Positions 7,373 to 15,440 of a stretch of DNA of 64,000 bases are shown here, one piece after another (within the stretch, counting starts at the first letter, position 1; each line of letters opens with the position of its first letter). Where the stretch lies: NCBI RefSeq assembly GCF_000473265.1, contig NZ_KI421511.1:2641560-2705559 (forward strand), written 5' to 3'. The stretch is from Amycolatopsis thermoflava N1165. Its GTDB lineage: Bacteria; Actinomycetota; Actinomycetes; Mycobacteriales; Pseudonocardiaceae. Both the position numbers and the translations under genes were made by a program. Under the pieces are notes generated by a model. It saw only the letters and a list, made by a program, of their open reading frames with translations, did not search any database and had not been told where the DNA came from.

Positions 7373-7645
7373 TCACGGCCAACAACCTCCGCGTTTGGCA
7401 ACCACCGGATCATCATGGCCAAACCACATGCCACAGTCACCACACAGATAGCGCGGCCACACGTCGCCCAGCTTACGGAGCTCGAGGAGATCGCCATTGT
7501 GTGGGCACGGCAACGGGGCCACACGGTCAAGTTCGTCGCGCGTAGCTTCGGCTAGGGCGCGGTCAGTGGTGGTGAAGTCGGAGTCGGTGACCGACCATCC
7601 GGTGTCGGTCTCGACCACCTGGCGGCGCGGCCTCACAGTCGCCAT
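7373..7645 (-). CDS. Zinc-ribbon-like phage protein
   Basis: 90 residues; the C-terminal half has CPHNGDLLELRKLGDVWPRY and then CGDCGMWFGHDDP, three or four metal ligands of a zinc-ribbon type. The N-terminal half is polar. Overlaps the start region of nothing downstream and overlaps 13 bases with the DUF6221 gene upstream. Role unknown. Confidence 0.65.
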   Translation of the reverse strand: MATVRPRRQVVETDTGWSVTDSDFTTTDRALAEATRDELDRVAPLPCPHNGDLLELRKLGDVWPRYLCGDCGMWFGHDDPVVAKRGGCWP

Positions 7646-7980
7646 TCCTCGCGGTAGTCCGGGTGCTCGGCGTAGGGCAGAGCGAGCAGCTTCAGCGTGT
7701 CTTCCGCAAGTGGGATGCCTCCGACCTCGTCGAGACCGATCAGATGGTTGTTCTGCTCGGCGATGACCCCGATGCAGCGCTCGACGATCTGCCGTTTGGC
7801 GTCCACCTCGGCCAGCACGCGCTGAGGCTCGCCGCAGTCGCAGTCCTGCGCGTTGTACTCGTAGCCCCAGGAGAACTCGGAATGCGCTGAGCAGCCCTGC
7901 CCCTCGTGGAGATGCTCCGCACGAGCTTCCAGCGCGGCAAGGCGGGCGCGGAGGAACGCGATCAGGTCGTCCGTGGTCAT
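7633..7980 (-). CDS. DUF6221 family protein
   Basis: 115 residues with the family pattern: MTTDDLIAFLRARLAALE at the start, QRVLAEVDAKRQIVERC in the middle and LLALPYAEHPDYREEW at the end. Members are common in actinobacteria and their phages; function unknown. A second, divergent member is encoded at 10491-10865. ATGA overlap with the upstream gene. Confidence 0.85.
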   Translation of the reverse strand: MTTDDLIAFLRARLAALEARAEHLHEGQGCSAHSEFSWGYEYNAQDCDCGEPQRVLAEVDAKRQIVERCIGVIAEQNNHLIGLDEVGGIPLAEDTLKLLALPYAEHPDYREEWRL

Positions 7981-8642
7981 CTGGTCTCCCCTTTGTAGTG
8001 CTGTGCTGCTTCTTCGATCCGCCTACCCAACCACGCCCAGTACCTTCGGTCCCACTCGTGACCTTGGGTGCACCAAGCCTTGTTGCCGTCGGTTTCGGCG
8101 TACACCACCCCGCCGCACTCGTCCTCGGGGCAAGGCCCCAGTTTGCGGGTGCGGGTGGGGTCGGCGAGGGGTGACAGGCCGCGGACGAGGTTGTGGAGTT
8201 CGCGGATCTCCTGCGCGAACTCGTCGAACCCGTCCAACTCGGCCCGCTTGCCGCACCAGTCGGTGAGGAACCGAACTTCCGACATGATCGTGGGCGGTTC
8301 GGGTGGGGTGGGCCGGTTAAACTCCTCCCTCACAGCGGTGGAGAGGCCGTGGAGGGTGCCGAGGATCGACCGCAGGCGGGTGTCGGTGTCGTCCGGCCCG
8401 TCGCCCCACGCCTTCGAGCGCACATCTCGGGCGACGATCACCTCGTCCCTGGCGGGGCTGGTGGACCGGAACCCTGGTGCCCGCCGGCCACCTGGGGTGG
8501 ATCCCTTCTCCGCCGTCAACACCGACGCATAGAGTTCGATCTCCCGCAGCTGTCCCCGCACCCTGTCCAGACAGGGGTGGCACACGTGCCCAACATCGGC
8601 TCGGTGCTGCCGGTTCGACGGGCACGCCACACACACGCTCAT
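7977..8642 (-). CDS. Phage protein with N- and C-terminal zinc ribbons
   Basis: 221 residues from ATG 8642. The N-terminus MSVCVACPSNRQHRADVGH is followed by CHPC, one four-Cys zinc site; the C-terminus has CPEDECGGVVYAETDGNKAW and CTQGHEW, a second. The middle is helical. Such double-ribbon proteins of unknown role are frequent in actinophage early regions. ATGA overlaps on both sides show it is part of the polycistronic run. Confidence 0.75.
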   Translation of the reverse strand: MSVCVACPSNRQHRADVGHVCHPCLDRVRGQLREIELYASVLTAEKGSTPGGRRAPGFRSTSPARDEVIVARDVRSKAWGDGPDDTDTRLRSILGTLHGLSTAVREEFNRPTPPEPPTIMSEVRFLTDWCGKRAELDGFDEFAQEIRELHNLVRGLSPLADPTRTRKLGPCPEDECGGVVYAETDGNKAWCTQGHEWDRRYWAWLGRRIEEAAQHYKGETR

Positions 8643-8899
8643 CGGGACCTCCACAGGGCGACACGGCGGCGCAGGCTGTACGGCACCCACCGCTGCGCAA
8701 ATGTGGGCTCAGGGACCTTCGCGGCGATGAGCGGGCGGGCGAGCATCCCCCCGGCTTCGGTCTCCTGAACCAGACGAACCACATCCTCCGGGGACACGTC
8801 GGGTGAGAGAAGCAGCAGCATCTGATGCTGCGGCGGGTGTCCCTTCCGGATGCCCATCGCCCTCGCGGTGCCAGGCTTCACCTTCGGGGCCGTGCTCAC
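8639..8899 (-). CDS. Hypothetical phage protein
   Basis: 86 residues from GTG 8899 with GAGGAGG upstream. The centre reads HQMLLLLSPDVSPEDVVRLV, a plausible beta-alpha unit; the C-terminus is basic. No recognised family. Confidence 0.6.
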   Translation of the reverse strand: MSTAPKVKPGTARAMGIRKGHPPQHQMLLLLSPDVSPEDVVRLVQETEAGGMLARPLIAAKVPEPTFAQRWVPYSLRRRVALWRSR

Positions 8900-9000
8900 T
8901 TGCCCTCCTCGTCTCGTAGAGCCTTCCGGCGGGTGTTGTCGCATCTTCGACACTTCGGGCTGTGCCCCGGCTGGTACACCTTGCGGTTCTCCTCCGTCAT
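8896..9000 (-). CDS. 34-residue zinc-ribbon peptide
   Basis: From ATG 9000 the product is MTEENRKVYQPGHSP then KCRRCDNTRRKALRD. Reading upstream in the same frame gives LCPEGLHLMTEENRK, so a TTG start near 9020 would add CPEG, completing a CxxG...CxxC ribbon like those of HNH-associated phage peptides. GAGGGG lies ten bases before the ATG. Stop overlaps the next GTG. Confidence 0.55.
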   Translation of the reverse strand: MTEENRKVYQPGHSPKCRRCDNTRRKALRDEEGK

Positions 9001-9013
9001 CAAATGCAGCCCC

Positions 9014-9229
9014 TCAGGGCACAACGGGGGGTTCGTGTGGGAGTTGGATCAGGCCGAGCATGTCGAGTAGCTGGGCGCAGTCCTCGGCGTCATCGGCGTG
9101 GGCGGCGACGAACAGCGCCGCTTTCCGGGCGGTGTCTGGGTCCACCTCGCCGGCGCCTTTGAGGAGCGCGGTGCCGCGGGAGGCGAACCCGATGATGTCG
9201 TCCCCGGTTTGGCTGTTGAGCACGGTCAC
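9014..9229 (-). CDS. 71-residue phage protein, unknown
   Basis: GTG 9229 (overlapping the upstream TGA, with GGAGG five bases before) is preferred to an upstream ATG. The acidic helical core is DPDTARKAALFVAAHADDAE then DCAQLLDMLGL, a pattern I have seen in actinophage proteins of unknown role. Confidence 0.7.
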   Translation of the reverse strand: MTVLNSQTGDDIIGFASRGTALLKGAGEVDPDTARKAALFVAAHADDAEDCAQLLDMLGLIQLPHEPPVVP

Positions 9230-9501
9230 TTGGTCCTCCAGTGGGTGAGTCGCTGCCATGGGGTGGCGGGTCGCCACATGCGGCCCGGTAGGTGGAGGCC
9301 GGGGTGGTTCCAGAACCGGCCCACCTGGTTGCACATGTCGCAGATGGGGCGGAGCAGCCACAGCGCCCGGCAGCGGCAGCGCCACACGCCGCCAGCCGAT
9401 CCGTCCGGGTCGATGTGGGTGTGTTCGGACTCCTCCCCCAACATGTGGATCGCGATCGTGCGGATGGTGATGGGTGGTTCGCAGGCGTGCAGGGGCTTCA
9501 C
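9226..9501 (-). CDS. Cys/Trp-rich phage protein
   Basis: 91 residues. The segment VWRCRCRALWLLRPICDMCNQ contains four Cys, a probable zinc knuckle, followed by HPGLHLPGRMWRPATPW. The N-terminus is helical with HMLGEESEHTHI. Family unknown; four-base overlaps to both neighbours. Confidence 0.65.
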   Translation of the reverse strand: MKPLHACEPPITIRTIAIHMLGEESEHTHIDPDGSAGGVWRCRCRALWLLRPICDMCNQVGRFWNHPGLHLPGRMWRPATPWQRLTHWRTK

Positions 9502-9707
9502 CCAGTCACCTCGATGCCCAGGCGAGCCCCAAGAGCGTCGGCGTATCGCATCAGGGTGGACAGGCGTGGTTCGCGTCGGCCTGTCTCGAACATCGACACC
9601 TGCGGTCGTTGCATGCCCATGCGGTCGGCGATCTCCTCTTGCGAGATGCCGAGGCGTTTGCGGGTGGCGACGAGTTCGGCCACCAGCGTGTGGGGTTCAG
9701 TCGCCAA
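9498..9707 (-). CDS. XRE-family helix-turn-helix regulator
   Basis: 69 residues. The classic HTH is LVATRKRLGISQEEIADRMG followed by MQRPQVSMFETGRREPRLST. TTG at 9707 is the likely start because AGGAGA is six bases upstream; ATG 9722 lacks a ribosome site. Small XRE proteins like this act as repressors or antitoxins; no toxin gene is adjacent. Confidence 0.8.
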   Translation of the reverse strand: MATEPHTLVAELVATRKRLGISQEEIADRMGMQRPQVSMFETGRREPRLSTLMRYADALGARLGIEVTG

Positions 9708-9885
9708 CGACGGTCTCCTCATACGACGGGAACCATTCACCCCCCGCCACCCCGTTCGAGGCGGTAGGGAGGGTCGGCACAGGCTCAGAAGCAGCCGCGG
9801 TGGAGTCTTGGGCGCAGGGGTGGCAATGCCACCGCACCTCCCCATGCGGACATAGCGCGGCATGCTCGCTAGCAAGCTCAGTCAC
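9697..9885 (-). CDS. 62-residue protein with CPHGEVRWHCHPC motif
   Basis: The motif CPHGEVRWHCHPC at residues 12-24 is a compact zinc site (Cys, His, Cys, His, Cys). The rest is acidic and disordered. Eleven bases overlap the HTH gene downstream. Confidence 0.6.
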   Translation of the reverse strand: MTELASEHAALCPHGEVRWHCHPCAQDSTAAASEPVPTLPTASNGVAGGEWFPSYEETVVGD

Positions 9886-10202
9886 GGTTCGTCTCCGATC
9901 GCTGCATCGAGGCGGGCCAGGAAGTCGGACCAGGACCCTCCGGGGCCGCCGTCACTGATGGACGGTTCCTGGTAATTAAGTTGGCGGGCGTCCCCCGCCG
10001 ATAGCTCCCCGCCCGCCGCGATCCATTCCGACGCGGTGTACACCTCGGCGTCACCGCCAGCGATGCGGGCCGCGAGTTCCCGCGCCCGGTCGCTCACACC
10101 GTCCGGGAGGATGACCCGGCCCCGGGACAACCTGGCCGGGATGGAGTCCCCAGCCGGTTGGGGGTTGTGTCGCCACACCTCATGACGCGAAAAGTCAGTC
10201 AC
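9882..10202 (-). CDS. Hypothetical phage protein
   Basis: 106 residues from GTG 10202, which overlaps the preceding stop and has GGAGGG upstream. ILPDGVSDRARELAARIAGG and a C-terminal WSDFLARLDAAIGDEP are helical. No recognised domain. Confidence 0.65.
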   Translation of the reverse strand: MTDFSRHEVWRHNPQPAGDSIPARLSRGRVILPDGVSDRARELAARIAGGDAEVYTASEWIAAGGELSAGDARQLNYQEPSISDGGPGGSWSDFLARLDAAIGDEP

Positions 10203-10498
10203 GGTCCCTCCACAGGGGTGATGTCGTCGGCGGTGATGCCCGTCGTGTTCGGACGCACCAGCACATGCGCCAGCGGTGTCCTGTCCTGCGGACATTCGGG
10301 TGGTGCCGCCGCGCTGGAGACGTGCCCCTGGAACACCTCCACCCGCAGCGTCGTTCCTGGTGCCTGCCAGTCCCACATCATGGTGACCAGATCCGTTCGA
10401 GGCAGGTGGAAGCTGGGCAAGGCGATCGGGACACGCTTCCGCAGCACCTCCACCCACAGCGACGGCGGATCAGTCGCGCGCACCCACGAGTCAGTCAT
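10199..10498 (-). CDS. Hypothetical phage protein
   Basis: 99 residues starting MTDSWVRATDPPSLWVEVLR. Contains a beta-rich middle (LVTMMWDWQAPGTTLRVEVF) and ends ITADDITPVEGP. No family recognised; overlaps both neighbours by a few bases. Confidence 0.6.
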   Translation of the reverse strand: MTDSWVRATDPPSLWVEVLRKRVPIALPSFHLPRTDLVTMMWDWQAPGTTLRVEVFQGHVSSAAAPPECPQDRTPLAHVLVRPNTTGITADDITPVEGP

Positions 10499-10865
10499 GG
10501 GGTGCCCACTCCTCCTGAAACCCAGAACGACCCCGGAAAGCCACGGCGAGGACGCGAAGTAGCTGCTGTGCCATGACCTGCTCGCCCTCGTCGACGTAGA
10601 CCCCGCGCAAAGGAGGCTCGATCAGGTCGAGGATGCGGCGCTTGGACTCCACCTCCGCCATCATGCGGTGCGGGTCGAACCACTTCAGGTAGCGCACGTC
10701 GTAGCTAGGGCGTACGTTCTCGTCCAGATCCAGGCGGGTCCAGCCGCCGTTGTGCTCGGTGAGTAGCGGCAGATGCCCGAAGCCGTGCCCGGCGGCGGCA
10801 GCGCAGTTCCAGTCCTCATCAAGACAGGCGCGGAGGAACGCGATCAGAGCCTCAGTGTCACTCAC
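10491..10865 (-). CDS. DUF6221 family protein, second copy
   Basis: 124 residues with LIAFLRACLDEDWNCAAAAG, then HRMMAEVESKRRILDLIEPP and VLAVAFRGRSGFQEEW, the three blocks of DUF6221. It is closer to the typical chromosomal form (Asp-Glu after the first helix, RILD after the Lys-Arg) than the copy at 7633, so the two were probably acquired separately. Confidence 0.82.
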   Translation of the reverse strand: MSDTEALIAFLRACLDEDWNCAAAAGHGFGHLPLLTEHNGGWTRLDLDENVRPSYDVRYLKWFDPHRMMAEVESKRRILDLIEPPLRGVYVDEGEQVMAQQLLRVLAVAFRGRSGFQEEWAPHD

Positions 10866-11089
10866 GGCCGATCACCATCCTTGGCGTGCTTCGCCGACCG
10901 CTCGCGCCGCAGAAGGGCAAGCCCCCACAGCAGGAACACCCAAGTGCCCATCTTCGCGGCCAGCGCTGGCACACCGAGCCACGCAACATCGGTGATCTCG
11001 CGGGCCAAGTCGAACACCATCGCGGCGATAGCGCAGCCGACCGCCCACGTCAGGGTGTCGAGCGCATCGGACTTCGTCTTGTCAGGCAT
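10862..11089 (-). CDS. Two-span membrane protein
   Basis: 75 residues from ATG 11089. Spans at LTWAVGCAIAAMVFDLA and VPALAAKMGTWVFLLWGLAL with a basic C-terminus (RRERSAKHAKDG). Shares eight bases with the end of the upstream gene. Unknown role. Confidence 0.6.
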   Translation of the reverse strand: MPDKTKSDALDTLTWAVGCAIAAMVFDLAREITDVAWLGVPALAAKMGTWVFLLWGLALLRRERSAKHAKDGDRP

Positions 11090-11462
11090 GGGTGGGTGTG
11101 TCCTCTCCAGAGGGGCGGGCCCCTTCAACCACTGCCGCGAAAGATCGCAGCCGGGAAGGGGTGAGCATGTCGGGATGGTTCGCGAGCCAGCGCAGCGCCC
11201 AGGCCGCTGCGACCCGCAGCTGCTGAGCAGTCCGCAGGGGCTTGGACAGGACCACGCGAGCTGAGCGCTTCACGCCCGGGGCGTAGGTGGCGGGAGCGTC
11301 GAACTTCGCAGACGCATAGGCAGCAGCCACGAGTTCGATGAACTTCACCGCGCGCTCGCGGTCCCCGAGCACCTCTTCGTACTCGCCCGGGAAGGGATGC
11401 TCCTGCTTGGTCTGCTCCACCCGACGCATGCTCTCCATGCGCCGGCGCACATCGTCAGTCAC
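11082..11462 (-). CDS. Hypothetical helical phage protein
   Basis: 126 residues from GTG 11462, overlapping the upstream stop. Contains DRERAVKFIELVAAAYASAK and RTAQQLRVAAAWALRWLANH, all-helical. An upstream in-frame ATG at 11495 would run into the preceding gene and is less likely. Confidence 0.65.
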   Translation of the reverse strand: MTDDVRRRMESMRRVEQTKQEHPFPGEYEEVLGDRERAVKFIELVAAAYASAKFDAPATYAPGVKRSARVVLSKPLRTAQQLRVAAAWALRWLANHPDMLTPSRLRSFAAVVEGARPSGEDTPTHA

Positions 11463-11611
11463 TGGTCGGGGTCCTCTCCAGAGGGGCAGCGACACAGGTC
11501 GCTGTCAGGGTCGTAGGTGACACTGCGCGGGTTCGCTGGGTCGCACCAGCAGACCGGCTCGTGCAGACGGCACCCATCGTCGTGGTACGAGTGGTCGTCG
11601 TAGACCGTCAC
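11459..11611 (-). CDS. 50-residue Cys-containing phage peptide
   Basis: GTG 11611 behind GGAAAGGA; product begins VTVYDDHSYHDDGCRLHEPV and has CWCDP and CRCPSGEDPDQ later, four or five Cys in two pairs, so probably a small zinc-binding protein. GTGA overlaps at both ends make it a secure member of the operon. Confidence 0.65.
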   Translation of the reverse strand: MTVYDDHSYHDDGCRLHEPVCWCDPANPRSVTYDPDSDLCRCPSGEDPDQ

Positions 11612-12000
11612 TGCGGGTCCTTTCCTGTGGGGTGCTGGGACACACCCCGAAGAGCACGAAGAGCAGCCGCCGCGTGATCGATGTAGCGCTCACGTTCCGG
11701 TGCTCCAAGGAAGCCTGACCAGTACCGATTGAACGTCGCGTCGGTCCAGTACTGCCCGGTCTCCCTAGTTGCTTCTGCCCGCGCGAGGGATCGGGCGAGG
11801 CGTTCTACGGTGTCGGGGTCCTCAGGATCAACCCGAACCCAACCTCCGTTGAGGATCGCATCGGCGAGCTTGTTCGCAGAGGTCCACACCTGCGGGCCGA
11901 CACTGCGTGTCGTGGGGAAGATCGGGACACAGTCGTCCTCGGGGTCCACGAACCCGCACTGCTTCAGGTGGCGGACCAGTTGGTCTCGGAGGTGGGTCAC
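11608..12000 (-). CDS. Hypothetical phage protein
   Basis: 130 residues. Start MTHLRDQLVRHLKQCGFVDP, then VGPQVWTSANKLADAILNGG and WVRVDPEDPDTVERLARSLA. Repeated in actinophages in my recollection but without known function. GTGA overlap to the 50-residue gene downstream. Confidence 0.65.
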   Translation of the reverse strand: MTHLRDQLVRHLKQCGFVDPEDDCVPIFPTTRSVGPQVWTSANKLADAILNGGWVRVDPEDPDTVERLARSLARAEATRETGQYWTDATFNRYWSGFLGAPERERYIDHAAAALRALRGVSQHPTGKDPQ

Positions 12001-12368
12001 AACCCCTCCCCAGCGTTAGCGATCTCAAGGAGAACGTCCCCGTGACACGGCTGATCAAGAGGACACCAACAGACAAGGTCCTTGCCCGCGAGTTCGCGGC
12101 GGATCTCCTCGGGACTGGGGTAGTCCGTCAGCCACTTGCCGTGGAGGAGGCCGTTCTCGAAGTCGGAGACCGCGAAGTGGCGACGCTGGTTGTCGTCGAA
12201 GCGGTGGATGTAGGGCTCGCCGTCGATGCTGGTGGTCGTGCGGCTCGCGGGGTAGCTGGTCCAGTCGTACGGGTTGCCCCACTTGGTGGGCCGTCCGACG
12301 TACACCGCGTCTTCCGGCATGCGCCAGCCACGTGTCCGGCGACGCTGGATCCGCTTTGGCTCAGCCAT
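11997..12368 (-). CDS. DUF4326 family protein
   Basis: 123 residues. Diagnostic blocks: RRRTRGWRMPEDAVYVGRPT, KWGNPYDW, then LAGKDLVCWCPLDQPCHGDV at the end with the CWC..DQPCH signature. The family is widespread in phages and bacteria; its enzymatic role has not been firmly shown, though the Cys/His cluster suggests a metal site. Start ATG 12368. Confidence 0.88.
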   Translation of the reverse strand: MAEPKRIQRRRTRGWRMPEDAVYVGRPTKWGNPYDWTSYPASRTTTSIDGEPYIHRFDDNQRRHFAVSDFENGLLHGKWLTDYPSPEEIRRELAGKDLVCWCPLDQPCHGDVLLEIANAGEGL

Positions 12369-13623
12369 CGTGTTCCTCCTTGTGGAGTTCGCTGGTCTCC
12401 GAAGCCCCAACGATGAGGCCAGTTTCGTTGGAAGTTGGGTCCGACGCTCCAACGTTGGTGGCAGGGCTGGTCTCCGAAACCGGACGGCCGGGCAACGGCT
12501 TGAGGACAGCGCTGCAAACACCGCAGCGTTCGAGGGTGCTGGACTCCTGGGTGTACCGGTCCGTCCCAACCTCGCGTTTGCACCAAGGGCACCAGTCCGT
12601 GCCTGTGCGAGTCTCCGCGAGCGTCGGCGGCTTCTTCTCTGTTCCAGTGACTCCGGTCGCCGGCGGGTTGGGCTGGTCCACCCCCAACACCCTCGGACCG
12701 GACGGTGCATGGTCGTCGTGCCAGGACGCGTACCAGTCCGGGACCTGGTCGCGGTTGCTCCTGCCGCTACAGATCGCGCAGGACCATCCGGGGCCAGACG
12801 CTCCGGGCGGTAAGTGGCTTGAACCTTCAGGGGCAAGGTTCAAGTTTTCGGCGTCGCACTTGAATGCGGGGGTGGCGGTACGCCACGACTCCAGCAACTC
12901 CATGATCTTCACAGCGCGGTTGGTGTCATGCCCGTCCAAACCGCCGGGGAGGCTGCGGAGGAGTTCCCGGATCTTCAGCTCGGCGGCAGAGGGGAGTTGG
13001 ATGGCGTGTTCCCTCAACCCAGCCAACTCAGCACGCGCAGCGTCACGCTCACCGTTCGCCTTCGCACGTTCAGTGTTGACGACCCGGGCCCGCTCCCGCC
13101 ACAGGCGGTACTCCCGCACTGCGGTCTTCAACAGTTCCCACAAGGCACGACGCTGCGAGTCGCCACCCGCCAGCTCCTCGCCGCACTTGCCGCAGCGGCC
13201 CTCCAACCAGCCGCGCTCAATCACCAGCGGATCCTCGTCCCACCGTGGTGTCGGGGTCTGGTCTCGAAGCCGAGCCATCTCGACAACGACGCGCGTCACC
13301 TGCTGTTCGACAAAGCGCGCCACCGAGGACATGTCGACCGTCTCCGTGGTCTCACCGAAGGCGGCGAGGATGGCGTCAAGCTGGTTCCAGGCGTCCTCCC
13401 GGCCCTCGAACGCGACCTCGTAGCGGCGGTTGGCCTTGTCCAGCTCGGTTTGCGGGACCAGGCGGTCCGCGTGCGCAGGCTCCGGGTTGCTGTCCGCGCC
13501 GGTGCCGAGGTGGTGTCGCAGCGACTCCCACCCACCCGTCGCGACCCACCAGAGGTCGTCCTTGCGCTTGAGCAACCCCAGCGTGTTCGACCAGTACAGC
13601 TCGGGCGGGTTGGTGTCGGTCAC
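12361..13623 (-). CDS. Large phage protein with coiled coil and three zinc-ribbon motifs
   Basis: 420 residues from GTG 13623 (GTGA overlap). Cys pairs at RCGKCGEEL (near 143), SCAICSGRS (near 283) and WCPWCKREV...RCGVCSAVL (near 345-375). Between them is a long helical segment (RALWELLKTAVREYRLWRER, RAKANGERDAARAELAGLRE) likely to form a coiled coil. The arrangement suggests a nucleic-acid or protein scaffold but no known family is evident. Confidence 0.65.
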   Translation of the reverse strand: MTDTNPPELYWSNTLGLLKRKDDLWWVATGGWESLRHHLGTGADSNPEPAHADRLVPQTELDKANRRYEVAFEGREDAWNQLDAILAAFGETTETVDMSSVARFVEQQVTRVVVEMARLRDQTPTPRWDEDPLVIERGWLEGRCGKCGEELAGGDSQRRALWELLKTAVREYRLWRERARVVNTERAKANGERDAARAELAGLREHAIQLPSAAELKIRELLRSLPGGLDGHDTNRAVKIMELLESWRTATPAFKCDAENLNLAPEGSSHLPPGASGPGWSCAICSGRSNRDQVPDWYASWHDDHAPSGPRVLGVDQPNPPATGVTGTEKKPPTLAETRTGTDWCPWCKREVGTDRYTQESSTLERCGVCSAVLKPLPGRPVSETSPATNVGASDPTSNETGLIVGASETSELHKEEHDG

Positions 13624-14219
13624 TGCTGCTCCTTCAAGTCCGGCCACGCAGTCGGCACCGCCCCGGTGGTGGCGGCGAGGTGCGCGAACAACACCCCCGG
13701 CTGGGTGGTCTCGTAGTGGGCGAGGGCCGTGGCGACGAGTTCGGCCCGTTCGGGGGTGCCGGTCGCGGCGACAGGGTTGCGGGAACCGGCGAACTCCACA
13801 GCCACGACCCACACGCTGTCGGGGAGGGTGTCGACGACGACGGTGGCGGGTTGGGCGGGTCGGGTGGCGAGCCACGCCCGGGTGGCCTCGATGTCACCCA
13901 ACGGGGGCTTGCTGGTCACGGCTGGCATCGGTTCGACCTCGTGCCATTCGCCGTAGCGTTCGCCGGCGACCTTCAGCCACGCGGTGACGTTGGCTTCAGT
14001 GTCGAGTCCTGCGGGGACGGTGATGCCGGCGAGCCAGGGGTGTTGCTGCAGCAGGAAGGGCCGGGTCTCCTCGATCGCGCGGGGGATCTGGTGGGTGAGG
14101 TGGGATTGCCCGGTGACGTGGTCCACGAACTGCTGGACGCCAGGGAGCCCTCGCGGGGAGAGCAGCTGTCCGGTTGCGATGGTGAGGAGGTCGCCGAGGT
14201 GGAACCGGTTGCTGGTCAC
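13620..14219 (-). CDS. Conserved actinophage protein
   Basis: 199 residues beginning MTSNRFHLGDLLTIATGQLL, then HLTHQIPRAIEETRPFLLQQ and HPWLAGITVPAGLDTEANVT, a sequence type found in many actinophages. The C-terminal half has WVVAVEFAGSRNPVAATGTP. Function unknown; cytoplasmic, no motif of catalysis. Confidence 0.75.
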   Translation of the reverse strand: MTSNRFHLGDLLTIATGQLLSPRGLPGVQQFVDHVTGQSHLTHQIPRAIEETRPFLLQQHPWLAGITVPAGLDTEANVTAWLKVAGERYGEWHEVEPMPAVTSKPPLGDIEATRAWLATRPAQPATVVVDTLPDSVWVVAVEFAGSRNPVAATGTPERAELVATALAHYETTQPGVLFAHLAATTGAVPTAWPDLKEQQ

Positions 14220-14689
14220 GACCGGTCCTCCCCAGACAGTCTTGCGCGGATCTCTGCTGCTGCCGCGTCGAGCCGCAGTTCGACGTCCATCGCGGTGTAG
14301 GTGGCGAGGGCTCCTTCGTCGTGGATCTCGCGGCGGATCCGTTCCAACTCGGCTGCGACACCGCGGGCGATCTGCTGGCGGAGTTCAGTGTTGTGGCGTT
14401 CCACCTGCGCCCGCAGTTCGTCGCGTTCGGCACGCAGCTCAGCCCTCGTCCGCATCAGGTCGACCTGTTCCGGTGTGGCCGTGTCGACGATGGCGGAGCC
14501 CTCACGCTGGTACCGACCGAGCCAGCACAGGTCACCTGGTTCGTAGGGAAGGTGCTCCACGTTGCACGCTGGACAGCGCGGATCCTGCTTCGCCTTGAGG
14601 TAGGTGGTGCCGCCTTGGGGCATGCGGCGGAACAGGTCGACGCGGGTGATGGGCTGCTGGGGTGGTGTGGGCGGTTGTGGGGTGGGCAC
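14216..14689 (-). CDS. Phage protein with zinc pair and coiled coil
   Basis: 157 residues from GTG 14689 with GGGAG upstream. Pro-rich start, then DPRCPACNVEHLPYEPGDLCW (two Cys pairs), then a long helical coiled-coil segment of Arg/Glu residues (RTRAELRAERDELRAQVERH). Similar in build to the 420-residue protein downstream. Confidence 0.6.
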   Translation of the reverse strand: MPTPQPPTPPQQPITRVDLFRRMPQGGTTYLKAKQDPRCPACNVEHLPYEPGDLCWLGRYQREGSAIVDTATPEQVDLMRTRAELRAERDELRAQVERHNTELRQQIARGVAAELERIRREIHDEGALATYTAMDVELRLDAAAAEIRARLSGEDRS

Positions 14690-14691
14690 GG

Positions 14692-14892
14692 TCAGGCTCC
14701 CTTCCGCACGCTGTCGGCGTGCTTCTCGTGCTCGATACCGTCCGGGTTGGTCAGATCGATCACCGCGTACCAGCGTTCGTGAACGCCTTCCTCGTACTCT
14801 TCGGTCCAGGTGTCGACGATCTGGCCGTCGGTCCACTGGTCGTGGCTGTTGAGGAACTGGACTTCGCCAGTCAGCGGGCTGTCGTCAGCCAT
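14692..14892 (-). CDS. 66-residue acidic phage protein
   Basis: Contains GEVQFLNSHDQWTDGQIVDT and WYAVIDLTNPDGIEHEKHAD, consistent with a small SH3-like barrel. No recognised family. Overlaps the upstream gene by eight bases. Confidence 0.6.
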   Translation of the reverse strand: MADDSPLTGEVQFLNSHDQWTDGQIVDTWTEEYEEGVHERWYAVIDLTNPDGIEHEKHADSVRKGA

Positions 14893-15172
14893 TGGGGGTC
14901 TCCTCGGTGGGGGCGGTCAGGTACTTCGCGGGCTCGTAGCGGCTGTTCCACACGGCCTCGGTGTGCGATTTGAGAGCACCTGCCACGTCGTGGGCCTGGG
15001 CGATGGACAGCCCGTGGATGGTGGCCTTGTAGCGAGGTCCGCCGAGCGCGGGTTGTGTGGCGGCGATGTGGGTGTCGCGGTCGGCGGGGAGCGCGTTGAG
15101 GATGGCGGCGGCTTCGTGCCGGTCCATGCCGACGATGGTGAGTTCGACGTTCAGCGAGGCGGGATCACGCAC
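14885..15172 (-). CDS. Hypothetical phage protein
   Basis: 95 residues from GTG 15172, seven bases after GAGGAG. VELTIVGMDRHEAAAILNAL and ATIHGLSIAQAHDVAGALKS form two beta-alpha units with pseudo-symmetry, which could be a ferredoxin-like fold. No assigned function. Confidence 0.65.
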   Translation of the reverse strand: MRDPASLNVELTIVGMDRHEAAAILNALPADRDTHIAATQPALGGPRYKATIHGLSIAQAHDVAGALKSHTEAVWNSRYEPAKYLTAPTEETPNG

Positions 15173-15440
15173 GAGGTTTCTCCTCGGTGGGGGCGGACTT
15201 GCGTGCCAAATGGCGGTTGAGGTCGCGGTGGGCGCGGCGCTTGGTCCAGCCGTGTCCCGCGTTGCAATGCTCGGTCTGGTGCTCGGCGAGGTAGCCATTG
15301 AAGTAGTTGCTGACCGCGCGCCAGTTCCCGGCGCGAGCCTGCCTGATCGGGTAGCGCAGTGCTCGACGGAGAGGCCGGATCTTCCGGTGCTTCCAGTCGT
15401 GTAGCAGTCCTACGGGGTAGATGTCGACGTTGTCAGCCAT
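15165..15440 (-). CDS. Basic phage protein
   Basis: 91 residues, rich in Arg, Lys, His and Trp: HDWKHRKIRPLRRALRYPIR and GHGWTKRRAHRDLNRHLARK. Strong positive charge suggests nucleic-acid binding. No family recognised. Confidence 0.6.
   Translation of the reverse strand: MADNVDIYPVGLLHDWKHRKIRPLRRALRYPIRQARAGNWRAVSNYFNGYLAEHQTEHCNAGHGWTKRRAHRDLNRHLARKSAPTEEKPRA

Noticed and set aside
7261..7530. Minus-strand frame of 89 codons overlapping the zinc-ribbon gene
   Set aside because: Weak codon use and no domain; the overlapping frame at 7373-7645 has the Cys ligands and fits the operon spacing.
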